64,000 nucleotides of DNA from Chromohalobacter sarecensis (GTDB lineage: Bacteria > Pseudomonadota > Gammaproteobacteria > Pseudomonadales > Halomonadaceae): positions 372,001-436,000 of the forward strand of contig NZ_JAKGAN010000002.1 of the NCBI RefSeq assembly GCF_023061135.1, read 5' to 3'. Positions 17,787-25,700 of the stretch are shown here, piece by piece; position 1 is the first letter of the stretch, and each line of letters opens with the position of its first letter. The translations under genes were made by a program, and so were the position numbers. A model generated the notes under the pieces. The model was not told the origin of the DNA and searched no databases. It saw only the letters and a program-made list of their open reading frames with translations.

Positions 17787-19247
17787 ATGACGGCAAGACA
17801 GCAACCCAAAAATCTTTGGATCGGCCGCTGGGGCTTCGTGCTGGCGGCGACAGGCTCGGCGGTGGGCCTGGGCAATATCTGGAAGTTTCCCTACATGACC
17901 GGGGAGTACGGCGGCGGCGCCTTCGTGCTCGTCTATTTGGCCTGCATCCTGTGTATCGGTATCCCCGCGATGATGACCGAGATCGCCTTCGGGCGGCGCG
18001 GACGCGGCAGTCCCATCGACGCGGTCAAGCGTGTGGCGCAGGAATCTGGACGCGGTAAGATCTGGTCCGGCTTCGGTTGGATGTCGATGCTCGCTGGGTT
18101 CATGATCCTGTCGTTCTACGTGGTCGTCGCCGGGTGGTCGCTGGCCTATCTGTGGAAGGCGCTCAGTGGCGGCTTGCAAGGCGGTAGTGTCGACGACATG
18201 GCGGCCATCTTCGGGGCCAACAACGCCAATCCGCTGAGCCTGGGCGCATGGAGCACCCTGGTCACGGTGGTGACTATGTGCATCGTCGGCAAAGGGGTAC
18301 AGGAAGGCATCGAACGCAACATGCGCTGGATGATGCCGGGCATGGTGCTGTTGCTGCTGGTAATGATCGTCTATGCCATGTTCTCGGGCGGTTTCGGCGA
18401 GGCGGTGACGTTCCTGTTTTCCTTCGAGGTTGGCAAGCTGTCGAGTGCGGGGCTGCTGGCGGCGATGGGGCATGCGTTCTTCACGCTGTCACTGTCGGCG
18501 GGGGCGATCATGGCCTACGGCGCGTACCTGCCCGATAACAAGTCAATCGCCCGGACGACGTTCACCGTGGCGATCTGCGACACGCTGATTGCGTTGATGG
18601 CGGGGCTGGCGATCTTCCCGGCGATTTTCGCCAACGGTATGGACCCGGCCAGCGGCCCGGGGTTGATCTTCATGAGTCTGCCTCTGGCATTCCAGCAGAT
18701 GCCGATGGGAAGTGTACTGCAGGTCATCTTCTTCGTGATGCTCAGCGTGGCGGCGCTGACCTCGGCGGTATCGATGATCGAGGCCACCGTGGCCTGGTTG
18801 ACCGAGCGCAAGGGTATGAGCCGCAAGGCGGCGGCCTGGAGCAGTGGCATCGTTCTCTGGTTGCTGAGCACCTTGGCCATGCTGTCGTTCAATCTAGGCG
18901 CCGATTGGACCCTCGCCGGCAAGAACTTCTTCGATTGGCTCGACTACCTGACCTCGCGGTGGATGATGCCGCTGGGCGGTTTGGGCCTCTGCCTGATGGC
19001 CGGCTTCCTGCTCCGCGATGAGATCTTCCGCGACGAGCTGCGTCTCGCCAGGTGGCAACATGCGTTGTGGTTGTTGATGGTGCGCTATGTCAGCCCGCTG
19101 GGGATCGTGCTGATCTTTATCGATGCGCTGGGCGTGATGAGCATCGATATCGGCAGCCAATGGCCGTGGTTTCTCGCGGCGCTGGTGGTGATCACCGTAC
19201 TCGGTGAAATGCTGAGCCCGCGCGTGAAGCAACAGTTCACTGGCTGA
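17787..19247 (+). CDS. Sodium-dependent transporter of the NSS (SNF) family
   Basis: Neurotransmitter:sodium symporter-type permease, 486 aa with about 11-12 helices (LeuT fold). The first helix carries GSAVGLGNIWKFPYMTGEYG, the sodium- and substrate-binding unwound segment. The family block FFTLSLSAGAIMAYGAYL (helix 6 region) is also present. Bacterial members import amino acids or related amines using Na+, which suits a salt-rich habitat; the substrate here is unknown. CTTCAGG lies upstream of the start. It is monocistronic, ending at a long perfect inverted repeat. Confidence 0.9.
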   Translation: MTARQQPKNLWIGRWGFVLAATGSAVGLGNIWKFPYMTGEYGGGAFVLVYLACILCIGIPAMMTEIAFGRRGRGSPIDAVKRVAQESGRGKIWSGFGWMSMLAGFMILSFYVVVAGWSLAYLWKALSGGLQGGSVDDMAAIFGANNANPLSLGAWSTLVTVVTMCIVGKGVQEGIERNMRWMMPGMVLLLLVMIVYAMFSGGFGEAVTFLFSFEVGKLSSAGLLAAMGHAFFTLSLSAGAIMAYGAYLPDNKSIARTTFTVAICDTLIALMAGLAIFPAIFANGMDPASGPGLIFMSLPLAFQQMPMGSVLQVIFFVMLSVAALTSAVSMIEATVAWLTERKGMSRKAAAWSSGIVLWLLSTLAMLSFNLGADWTLAGKNFFDWLDYLTSRWMMPLGGLGLCLMAGFLLRDEIFRDELRLARWQHALWLLMVRYVSPLGIVLIFIDALGVMSIDIGSQWPWFLAALVVITVLGEMLSPRVKQQFTG

Positions 19248-19276
19248 ACGCAGCCCAGCAAGAACGTCTTGCATCC

Positions 19277-19310
19277 ATGCAGAAGCCCGGCCAAGGCCGG
19301 GCTTCTGCAT
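19277..19310. terminator. Long perfect inverted repeat after the NSS gene
   Basis: Arms of 16 bp (19277-19292 and 19295-19310) are perfectly complementary around AA. It lies between two convergent genes, 30 bp past the symporter stop and 22 bp from the other gene's stop, so it probably terminates both. No clear T-run follows. Confidence 0.75.
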
Positions 19311-19331
19311 GTCGGAATCGACGTGGTCGAA

Positions 19332-20105
19332 TTAGTCCTCGATTTCCCAGGTGACATTGACCCCGGCATCGATGGCGATTTCTCCGGCGCGGTATTCCGG
19401 CGCTGACTTGGCGTCGGCGGACTCGGCGCGCATCATCATGCTACGCGGTGTGTAGGTGGGGGGCTGCGTTTCCTCGACATTGACCACATCGCCGAGACCG
19501 ACCTCGAGCGTGTCGGCCATCAGTTGTGCCTTTTGTTTGGCGCGCTCGAGGGCCTTCGACAGCGCCTTGTCGGTGGCTGCGTCGCGGTCCTTCAGGTCGT
19601 ATTCGACGCCATCCAGGGCATCCACGCCGGCGGCGGTCAGCGCATCGAGGATGCTCGGCAAGCGCTCGAGGTCGCGGATCGTGACACTCACAGGACGCTC
19701 GACCTGGGTGCGCACCTGATCTTCCGCGTCGTCGTCCTGCTGTGAGCGCGAGATGATCTCGGGGCGAACATTGAGCGAGCCGGCTTGAATGTCGCGGCTC
19801 TCCACGCCGGCGTCTTCCAGGGCGTGAATCAAATCGCCCGTACGTGATTCCAGTTGCTCGCGCGCATCGCCGAGGGCTTGGTCGTCGCCGTCGTCTTCGC
19901 TGCGTGCCACGGCGGGTGTGCGTTCCCACAAGCGTGCGTTGAGGCGCGCCATGTCCGGAGCCACGTCGAGACTCGACTGTGCCTGTACGTGAAGCTCATG
20001 CGATGTCTTGGGGCCGGGCTTGGCCTGGGCCTGGGGTACGGCGACCAGCAACGCGCCGAGCAGCGCCGTCGCCATTAAGGGAAGGCGAATATCCTTGCGC
20101 ATCAT
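19332..20105 (-). CDS. SIMPL domain-containing (DUF541) periplasmic protein
   Basis: A 257-aa secreted protein with an N-terminal signal peptide (about residues 1-28, ending VPQAQA) and one SIMPL/DUF541 domain over the rest. Family features are the SLDVAPDMARLNARLWERT start, the paired segments DIQAGSLNVRPEI and VSVTIRDLERL, and KALERAKQKAQLMADTLEVGLG. Members such as E. coli YggE reduce oxidative stress by an unknown mechanism. Two tandem ATG codons (20105 and 20102) follow AGGAGG. It is divergent from btuF over 89 bp. Confidence 0.85.
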   Translation of the reverse strand: MMRKDIRLPLMATALLGALLVAVPQAQAKPGPKTSHELHVQAQSSLDVAPDMARLNARLWERTPAVARSEDDGDDQALGDAREQLESRTGDLIHALEDAGVESRDIQAGSLNVRPEIISRSQQDDDAEDQVRTQVERPVSVTIRDLERLPSILDALTAAGVDALDGVEYDLKDRDAATDKALSKALERAKQKAQLMADTLEVGLGDVVNVEETQPPTYTPRSMMMRAESADAKSAPEYRAGEIAIDAGVNVTWEIED

Positions 20106-20194
20106 GCAAACCTCCTGTGGCTATTGAGAAACTGAGCCGCCGCCAAGGCGAGCGACTCATGCGAGCATGCTATCCTGCGCGCCCGAGAGTGGCT

Positions 20195-21088
20195 ATGGGA
20201 GTCGTGAGATTGCGTCGTATTTGCTTGTTTCTTGCATACCTGCTGACGATGACCGCGCTGTTATCGCCGGGTACGGCATTGGCGGCGCTGGAGGTGACCG
20301 ACGATGCTGGTAACACGGTCACGCTCGAAGCCCCCGCCGAGCGTGTCGTGGCGTTGGCACCGCATATCGTGGAAATGCTCTATGCGGTAGAAGCCGGCGA
20401 ACGGCTGGTGGGAGTGCTGCAGGGCAGCGATTATCCCCAGGCGGCCAAGCAGGTACCCCGCGTGGGCAGTTATCGCGGCATCCCGCTGGAGGCCATTATG
20501 TCGCGCGACCCGGATCTTGTCGTGACCTGGCGCAGCGGCACGCCGCGTAGCGTGGTCGAGCGTCTCGAGGCGCTCGGCGTGCCGGTCTACGCAAGCGAGC
20601 CACGCCGGCTCGACGACGTGGCCGAGGATCTGCGCGACCTGGGGCGACTCACCGGCCACGCGCAGGCGGCGGAGCGCGCGGCCGATGCATTCGAGTCACG
20701 TCTCGCCGCATCGCGGCAAACGCTCAAGGAAACGCCGCGCGTGTTCTATCAATTGGGACGCGAGCCCCTGACCACGCTGGGTGATGGGCATATCATCACC
20801 CAGGCGATCCGCAATTGCGGGGGAGAACCGTTGTTCGCCGAGCGCTCGGTGCTGGTGCCCGAGATCGGGCGTGAAGCGCTGATCGAGGCGCGGCCCGAGG
20901 TGATTCTCTCGGCTGCGCGCAACGATGATTGGCAGCGCGCCTGGCAAGGCCAAGACTGGTTGCCGGCGGTGCGCGATGGCCACCTCTACACCCTCGACCC
21001 CGATCCCATCAGCCGTCCCGGTCCACGCCTCGCGGAGGGCGTCGAGCAGGTCTGCCAGGCTCTCGAACGGGCGACCCAGTCGTCTTGA
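20195..21088 (+). CDS. btuF: Cobalamin-binding periplasmic protein, BtuF-like
   Basis: Substrate-binding protein (297 aa) of the helical-backbone type used for vitamin B12 and metal chelates. A signal peptide is predicted at residues 1-30 or so (RICLFLAYLLTMTALL, then GTALA). The fold landmarks are RVVALAPHIVEMLYAVEAGERLVGV, IPLEAIMSRDPDLVVTWRSG and the last helix region. ATG codons at 20159 and 20195 are both possible; the second gives a normal signal peptide. No btuC or btuD gene is adjacent, so the permease and ATPase must be elsewhere. Haem or siderophore binding is a weaker alternative. Confidence 0.8.
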   Translation: MGVVRLRRICLFLAYLLTMTALLSPGTALAALEVTDDAGNTVTLEAPAERVVALAPHIVEMLYAVEAGERLVGVLQGSDYPQAAKQVPRVGSYRGIPLEAIMSRDPDLVVTWRSGTPRSVVERLEALGVPVYASEPRRLDDVAEDLRDLGRLTGHAQAAERAADAFESRLAASRQTLKETPRVFYQLGREPLTTLGDGHIITQAIRNCGGEPLFAERSVLVPEIGREALIEARPEVILSAARNDDWQRAWQGQDWLPAVRDGHLYTLDPDPISRPGPRLAEGVEQVCQALERATQSS

Positions 21089-21097
21089 ACGGGCCGC

Positions 21098-21697
21098 TCA
21101 GTAGTCGATGCCGCGGCGTGCCTGGACCCCATCATTGAAGGCGTGGCGCACTTCCTGCATCTCGGTGACGGTATCGGCCATGTCGAGCAGTTCGCGATGG
21201 GCATTGCGCCCGGTGATGATCACCGTCTGCTCGGTGGGCCGGTTGGCGATCGCTTCGCGAACCGTGGCGATGTCGAGATAGCCGAACTTGAGCATATAGG
21301 TGATTTCGTCGAGCAGCACGAGATAGACCTCGGGGTCGCTCAGCAGGCGTTGGGCGTCTGCCCACACGGCCTGGCAGGCCTGAGTGTCCGACTCACGGTT
21401 CTGGGTTTCCCAGGTGAAGCCGGTGGCCATGATATGCACGCTCAGGTTGGGATCGCTCTCGAGGCGTTCGCGCTCGCCGCATTCCCACATGCCTTTGATG
21501 AACTGCACCACGCCGGTCCGATAGCCGTAGCCGAGGGCGCGGGTGACGGTGCCCCAGGCGGCGGTGGTCTTGCCTTTCCCGTTGCCGGTAAAAACCAGCA
21601 ACAGACCGCGCTGTTCGGTGGCGGCGGCGACTTTCTCGTCGACATGCGACTTGAGGTTGCGCATGGCATTGCGATGGCGGGACTGGCGGTCGGTCAT
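21098..21697 (-). CDS. cobO: Cob(I)yrinic acid a,c-diamide adenosyltransferase
   Basis: Corrinoid adenosyltransferase of the CobA/CobO/BtuR family (199 aa), converting Co(I) corrinoids to adenosylcobalamin with ATP. The P-loop GNGKGKTT is at residues 38-45, and VQFIKGMWECGERE and VLLDEITYMLKFGYLD are family hallmarks. The start at 21697 (MTDRQSR) is preceded by AGGAAC; an upstream in-frame extension to 21889 is unlikely. It converges with btuF (10 bp gap) and follows a ParA-like gene by about 70 bp on the same strand. With btuF and btuB it points to B12 salvage. Confidence 0.93.
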   Translation of the reverse strand: MTDRQSRHRNAMRNLKSHVDEKVAAATEQRGLLLVFTGNGKGKTTAAWGTVTRALGYGYRTGVVQFIKGMWECGERERLESDPNLSVHIMATGFTWETQNRESDTQACQAVWADAQRLLSDPEVYLVLLDEITYMLKFGYLDIATVREAIANRPTEQTVIITGRNAHRELLDMADTVTEMQEVRHAFNDGVQARRGIDY

Positions 21698-21770
21698 GAG
21701 ATGTTCCTGGATAAAAGAGGGAACGTAACGCGCCTCAGGCCTACACCACAACGTTGCAGACGCACGTGGT

Positions 21771-22502
21771 TTACAGGCGCTGTTCGAGCTCTCGCCACAG
21801 GCTACGATAAGCACGGGCCGCAGGGGAGGAACGTGCGAACTGCGTGATTGGCGCGCGCTCGAGCCCCATGCGCTCGACGGCACTGGCATTGGGGATGGTC
21901 GTGGTCAGCATGAGTGGCCAGTCCTGGTTCAGCGTGGCCATGACCTCGAGATGGAGTTTCTTGCGGCGATCGGCGAGCGTGAAAAAGGGCCAGACCGGAC
22001 AAGAATGGTCGGTCTCGTCGAGGTGCTCGCGGAGTTGTTCCAGGGTACGCAGCGAGAGCGTAGTGGGTACGGTGGGCACCAGCAGGGCGTCGGCGCTCGA
22101 GAAAACATGCTCGGAAAGCGTGGAAATGCTCGGCGGGCAGTCGAGTATCACCAGGTCGTAATCGTCGTGTACCGGCTTGAGGATCTTGCGTAGTCGGCTG
22201 AGCTTGCGCCCCTCGAGCAGGTGGTCCATCTCCCGCGAGCCGAACGACGCCGGCAGCAGATCGAGATCGGGGAGCTCGCTGGTACGAATGACCTTGTCGA
22301 ATGAGGCCTTGCCCTGGACGAGCTTGTCCACGCCGCCGCGTACTTTGGGTTTAACGCGTAGATAGAAGGTGGTGGCCGCTTGTGGGTCGAGATCCCAGAG
22401 CAATACGCGATGCCCGGCTTGGCTCGCCAGCGCGGCCAGGTTGACGGCGGAGGCGGTCTTGCCCACGCCGCCTTTAATACTGTAGATGGCTAGCATTTTC
22501 AT
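21771..22502 (-). CDS. ParA-family P-loop ATPase (orphan)
   Basis: A 243-aa MinD/ParA/Soj-type ATPase. The deviant Walker A is KGGVGKT with signature lysine K10 and P-loop K15, Walker A' is LLWDLDPQAA, and Walker B is LVILDCPPS. No helix-turn-helix domain, ParB or centromere-like repeats are seen nearby, so it is not a chromosome- or plasmid-partition locus by context. The start is the ATG at 22502 with GGGAG upstream; a GTG directly before it is an alternative. It lies upstream of cobO on the same strand. The cargo it positions is unknown. Confidence 0.82.
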   Translation of the reverse strand: MKMLAIYSIKGGVGKTASAVNLAALASQAGHRVLLWDLDPQAATTFYLRVKPKVRGGVDKLVQGKASFDKVIRTSELPDLDLLPASFGSREMDHLLEGRKLSRLRKILKPVHDDYDLVILDCPPSISTLSEHVFSSADALLVPTVPTTLSLRTLEQLREHLDETDHSCPVWPFFTLADRRKKLHLEVMATLNQDWPLMLTTTIPNASAVERMGLERAPITQFARSSPAARAYRSLWRELEQRL

Positions 22503-22645
22503 CACGATTTCTCCCGGGCAATGGCGCGTGGGGCACGGTGACAGCCAGTTGTGACATTCATGTGTCAGCCAAACGCTTCATCGACGATTGTGCCAGCGAT
22601 CCGTCAGCACATAACACGCTATCATGGGTACCCCTTCATTGTGTG

Positions 22646-23608
22646 ATGATCGTCAGGCATCGAGGGATGTGCAACCCTGAGGCGCAGGAGGCGGCGGTGG
22701 AAGTACTGAGGCGGCGTATCGAGCGCCAGATCATGGGCGTGACCGGCATGGCGCTGGGCGATATCGATTATGAGCACCCACCGGGTGACCCCGGCTTGTT
22801 CGGGCCGCAGAGCGTGTGCTGGCGCGTGCATAGCGATTTCACCTCGATGCTGTGCGGCGGCATCAGCTCGCTGATGTTGCAGATGCTGCATCCGCTGGCG
22901 CTGGCCGGGGTGTGGGATCATTCCAACTTTCGCGATGACATGCTCGGCCGGTTGCGTCGCACCAGCCAGTTCATCGCCGCGACCACCTTCGCCTCCACGG
23001 CGGACGCCGAGCGTCTCATCGAGCGGGTCCGGCGTATCCACGACGAAGTGGCGGGCACCACACCCGATGGTCGGCCCTATGCTGCCAACGATCCGGACTT
23101 GCTGACCTGGGTGCATGTCGCCGAGATCAGTCGCTTTCTCGCCGCGCATCTGCGTTATCGCAATCCTGAGCTGAGCGTTGCCGACCAGGACCGTTACTAC
23201 GCCGAAGTGGCGCGTATCGCCGAGGCTCTGGGCGCGCGTGATGTGCCGCGCACACGCGGCGATACCGATGCCTATCTCGAGGCGATGCGTCCTCAGCTTT
23301 GTTTCGATGCGCGCACCGCCGAGGTCTTTAGACTGCTGATCGGGGCGCCGGCCCCACACCCGTTGGCGCGGCCGCTAGTGGCGCTGACGATGCGCGCCGG
23401 TGTCGACTTGCTACCGTTTTGGGCAGCCGAGATGGCGCACCGCGACATGCCGCGCTGGCAGCGTCATACGGTGCGGGCGGGCGTGCATCGGCTGGTACCG
23501 ATCATGCGTTGGTCGGTGCGCAATGGCGCCTCGAGCCGTGCCCGGCGACGCGTCGCCGGGGCTACGACGACGGCGGCTGGGTCACCGACGGAGGATGGCC
23601 GTACTTGA
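22646..23608 (+). CDS. DUF2236 / MpaB-like oxygenase-family protein
   Basis: A protein of about 320 aa matching the DUF2236 (MpaB/latex clearing protein-related) family. Conserved features are GPQSVCWRVHSDFTSMLCGG, SLMLQMLHPLALAGVWDHS, FRDDMLGRLRRTSQF and DPDLLTWVHVAEI; the histidines in these blocks are the likely haem or metal ligands of the family. The start is uncertain: 22646 and 22667 are possible, neither with a strong ribosome-binding site. Its 3' end overlaps the oppositely oriented small membrane-protein gene by 47 bp. The reaction is unknown. Confidence 0.75.
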   Translation: MIVRHRGMCNPEAQEAAVEVLRRRIERQIMGVTGMALGDIDYEHPPGDPGLFGPQSVCWRVHSDFTSMLCGGISSLMLQMLHPLALAGVWDHSNFRDDMLGRLRRTSQFIAATTFASTADAERLIERVRRIHDEVAGTTPDGRPYAANDPDLLTWVHVAEISRFLAAHLRYRNPELSVADQDRYYAEVARIAEALGARDVPRTRGDTDAYLEAMRPQLCFDARTAEVFRLLIGAPAPHPLARPLVALTMRAGVDLLPFWAAEMAHRDMPRWQRHTVRAGVHRLVPIMRWSVRNGASSRARRRVAGATTTAAGSPTEDGRT

Positions 23609-23864
23609 CCTCGAATTGCTCGGTCATCTCCTGACAGCGTTCTTCGGTGGTGTGCCGTTGGCGATCGCTCATCTCCGGCGACGCCATCGACTGCCAGCAT
23701 TGTGCGATGCCGCGTTCCTCGCTGGCTTGATCTTCCGGGGTCGCGCCCTGGCTGATGAAATAGATGATGACGGCGTAGACCGCCACGATGAAGGCGATGG
23801 CGCCGACGATCAGGCCCAGGCAGCCTTTGCGACTGGCGCGGCGGGGAGAGGATGTATCTTTCAC
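23562..23864 (-). CDS. Small single-pass membrane protein, unknown function
   Basis: A predicted 100-aa protein starting at a GTG (23864) with AAAGAG upstream. A short basic N-terminus (SSPRRASRKG) is followed by one strong hydrophobic helix (LGLIVGAIAFIVAVYAVIIYF) interrupted here only by description, then an acidic soluble tail with two cysteines (AQCWQ and ERCQE) that would face the periplasm. I do not recognise the family. It overlaps the 3' end of the DUF2236 gene by 47 bp on the opposite strand and diverges from the FAN1-like gene. A longer frame to 23939 exists but has no better start. Confidence 0.55.
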   Translation of the reverse strand: MKDTSSPRRASRKGCLGLIVGAIAFIVAVYAVIIYFISQGATPEDQASEERGIAQCWQSMASPEMSDRQRHTTEERCQEMTEQFEVKYGHPPSVTQPPSS

Positions 23865-24014
23865 GGCGGGCTCTTTCTGCGTCGATTGAATGCGTCCCGA
23901 GAGTATAACAAAGCAGGGCCCGGTGGCGGGGCGGCGCAATGTCGCGCTCCGCTATATCGCCGGGTAAAGCGTGTGCTGCTTGGGTCGCCAAGACGCGGTT
24001 GCTATCATGCCTCC

Positions 24015-25700
24015 ATGAACGCTATGCCGCTCCCGCCGCTCCCGCCGCGCCCCGCGTCCCTCGACGATCCGCTTTATTATCTGCATAACTTCCGCAGCGC
24101 CTTGCGCTGGCTCGAGGCGTGCTATGCGGATTTGTTCGATGACGCCGAGCGCGACTTCTTCACCCACTTTGAAACTTTGCCCGAGCCTGCTCAGGCGCTG
24201 TGGGTGCGCATGGTCATGCGCAAGGGCGATACCTTCCGTGACGACCGGCTCGACTATGCGGAAATCGGGTCGCCGGCCACGGCTTTGGCACCGTTGATCG
24301 AGCGTGGGTGGGTGGAAGACGACCCACGCTTGTCGGTGTCCGCGTTGTGGCCCTTGCTGACTAAGGCCGAGATCGGCCGCTACCTGCACGGGCTATTGCG
24401 CGATCACGGCCTCACGCGTGGCGCGCGCAAGACGGATATGCTCGAGGTGCTTACCGAGGCGGATCTCGGCGAGCATCCGCTGACCGTGTGGTGCCCCGAG
24501 ATGCTCTTCAACGTGGTGCGTATGACGCGCATGGCACTGTGCGAGCGTCTGCGCCTGATGTTCTTCGGCAACCTGCATCAGGACTGGAGCGAGTTCGTGC
24601 TCGCCGACCTCGGCGTGCGGCGCTTCGAGCGGGTGCCGCTGAGCCCGGCCTCGCGGGCCTTTCAGCGGCGCGAGGACATCCACACCTATGCACACCTGCA
24701 TGCCTGCCGCGAGCGACTGGAGGCCGGCGAGCCCATTGCTGCCATACTCGATGACCTGCCGTCGGCGAATGCCAATCCATGGCTGGAAAACCGCCGCGGC
24801 AAGCTTTTGTTCCTGCTGGCTCGGGCGCGTGAGCGCGAAGGTGAGCTGGCGGCGGCGGAAGACCTCTACGCGCAGAGTGTTCACCCCGGGGCACGCGGGC
24901 GTCGCCTGCGCATGCTGGAACGCCAGGATTGCCATGCCGAGGCCCTGGCGTTGGCCAACGAGGCTGCGGCGGCGCCGGAAAGCGAAAGCGAACGTCAGCA
25001 GTTGGACCGCCTGTTTCCGCGCCTGCATCGCCGCCTCGCCCTCGCGCCGCCATCCGTGATCGAGGAGCCGGCGCCGACGCGCCTGGAGATGACGTTGCCG
25101 CGCACGGCCTCGGTGGAACGTGCTGTGGCGGCGCATCTGTCGTGCGCGTCGATGCCGGTGTACTACGTCGAGAATGCGCTGATCAATGCGCTGTTCGGTC
25201 TGCTGTGCTGGGAGGCGATATTCGCTCCGCTTGCCGGGGCTTTCTTTCATCCCTTCCAGCGTGCCCCTGCGGACCTGCTGCGCCCGGAGTTCGCGTCGCG
25301 CCGCGAGACGCTTTTCGCCCGCTGCCTGGCGCGTCTCGAGGTGCCCGAGGGAGAACAGGGTTATCGCGCCGTGATTCGCCGTACCTACCATGCCAAGCGC
25401 GGGCTCGAATCCGCCTTCGTGCACTGGGAGGCGCTCGATGAAGAGTTGCTGGAGATGGCGCTGGCCTGCCTGCCGGCGGCGCATCTGCGGCTGTGGTTCG
25501 AGCGTCTGCTGCGCGATGTGCGTGCCAATCGCGCGGGAATGCCGGATCTGATCCAGTTCCGACCCGAGCAGGGCGGCTACCGGATGATCGAGGTCAAGGG
25601 ACCGGGCGATCGCCTTCAGGACAATCAACGCCGGTGGCTGGCGTTTTGCGCCCGTCACGACATGCCTCTCGATGTCTGCCACGTGGCGTGGGCGTCATGA
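24015..25700 (+). CDS. FAN1-like structure-specific nuclease with VRR-NUC domain
   Basis: Bacterial homologue of FAN1, a 5'-flap/interstrand-crosslink repair nuclease; 561 aa. The C-terminal VRR-NUC (PD-D/EXK) site is intact: D511 in GMPDLIQF, E526 and K528 in MIEVKGPGD, then Q535 in RLQDNQRRW. The N-terminal and middle parts (for example PLYYLHNFRSALRWLEACY and YYVENALINALFGLLCWEAIF) match the bacterial FAN1 architecture. The start at 24015 (MNAMPLPPL) is the first plausible one; longer frames upstream overlap other genes. Its stop overlaps the next gene's start as ATGA, so the two are translationally coupled. Confidence 0.88.
   Translation: MNAMPLPPLPPRPASLDDPLYYLHNFRSALRWLEACYADLFDDAERDFFTHFETLPEPAQALWVRMVMRKGDTFRDDRLDYAEIGSPATALAPLIERGWVEDDPRLSVSALWPLLTKAEIGRYLHGLLRDHGLTRGARKTDMLEVLTEADLGEHPLTVWCPEMLFNVVRMTRMALCERLRLMFFGNLHQDWSEFVLADLGVRRFERVPLSPASRAFQRREDIHTYAHLHACRERLEAGEPIAAILDDLPSANANPWLENRRGKLLFLLARAREREGELAAAEDLYAQSVHPGARGRRLRMLERQDCHAEALALANEAAAAPESESERQQLDRLFPRLHRRLALAPPSVIEEPAPTRLEMTLPRTASVERAVAAHLSCASMPVYYVENALINALFGLLCWEAIFAPLAGAFFHPFQRAPADLLRPEFASRRETLFARCLARLEVPEGEQGYRAVIRRTYHAKRGLESAFVHWEALDEELLEMALACLPAAHLRLWFERLLRDVRANRAGMPDLIQFRPEQGGYRMIEVKGPGDRLQDNQRRWLAFCARHDMPLDVCHVAWAS

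Noticed and set aside
21771..22502. ParA gene as a chromosome partition locus
   Set aside because: No parB gene or parS-like repeats are nearby, and the neighbours are B12 genes.
24393..25682. Long minus-strand open frame (about 429 codons) across the FAN1-like gene
   Set aside because: It is antisense to a gene with intact catalytic motifs, is Arg/Gln/His-rich like other GC-driven shadows, and has no recognisable domain.
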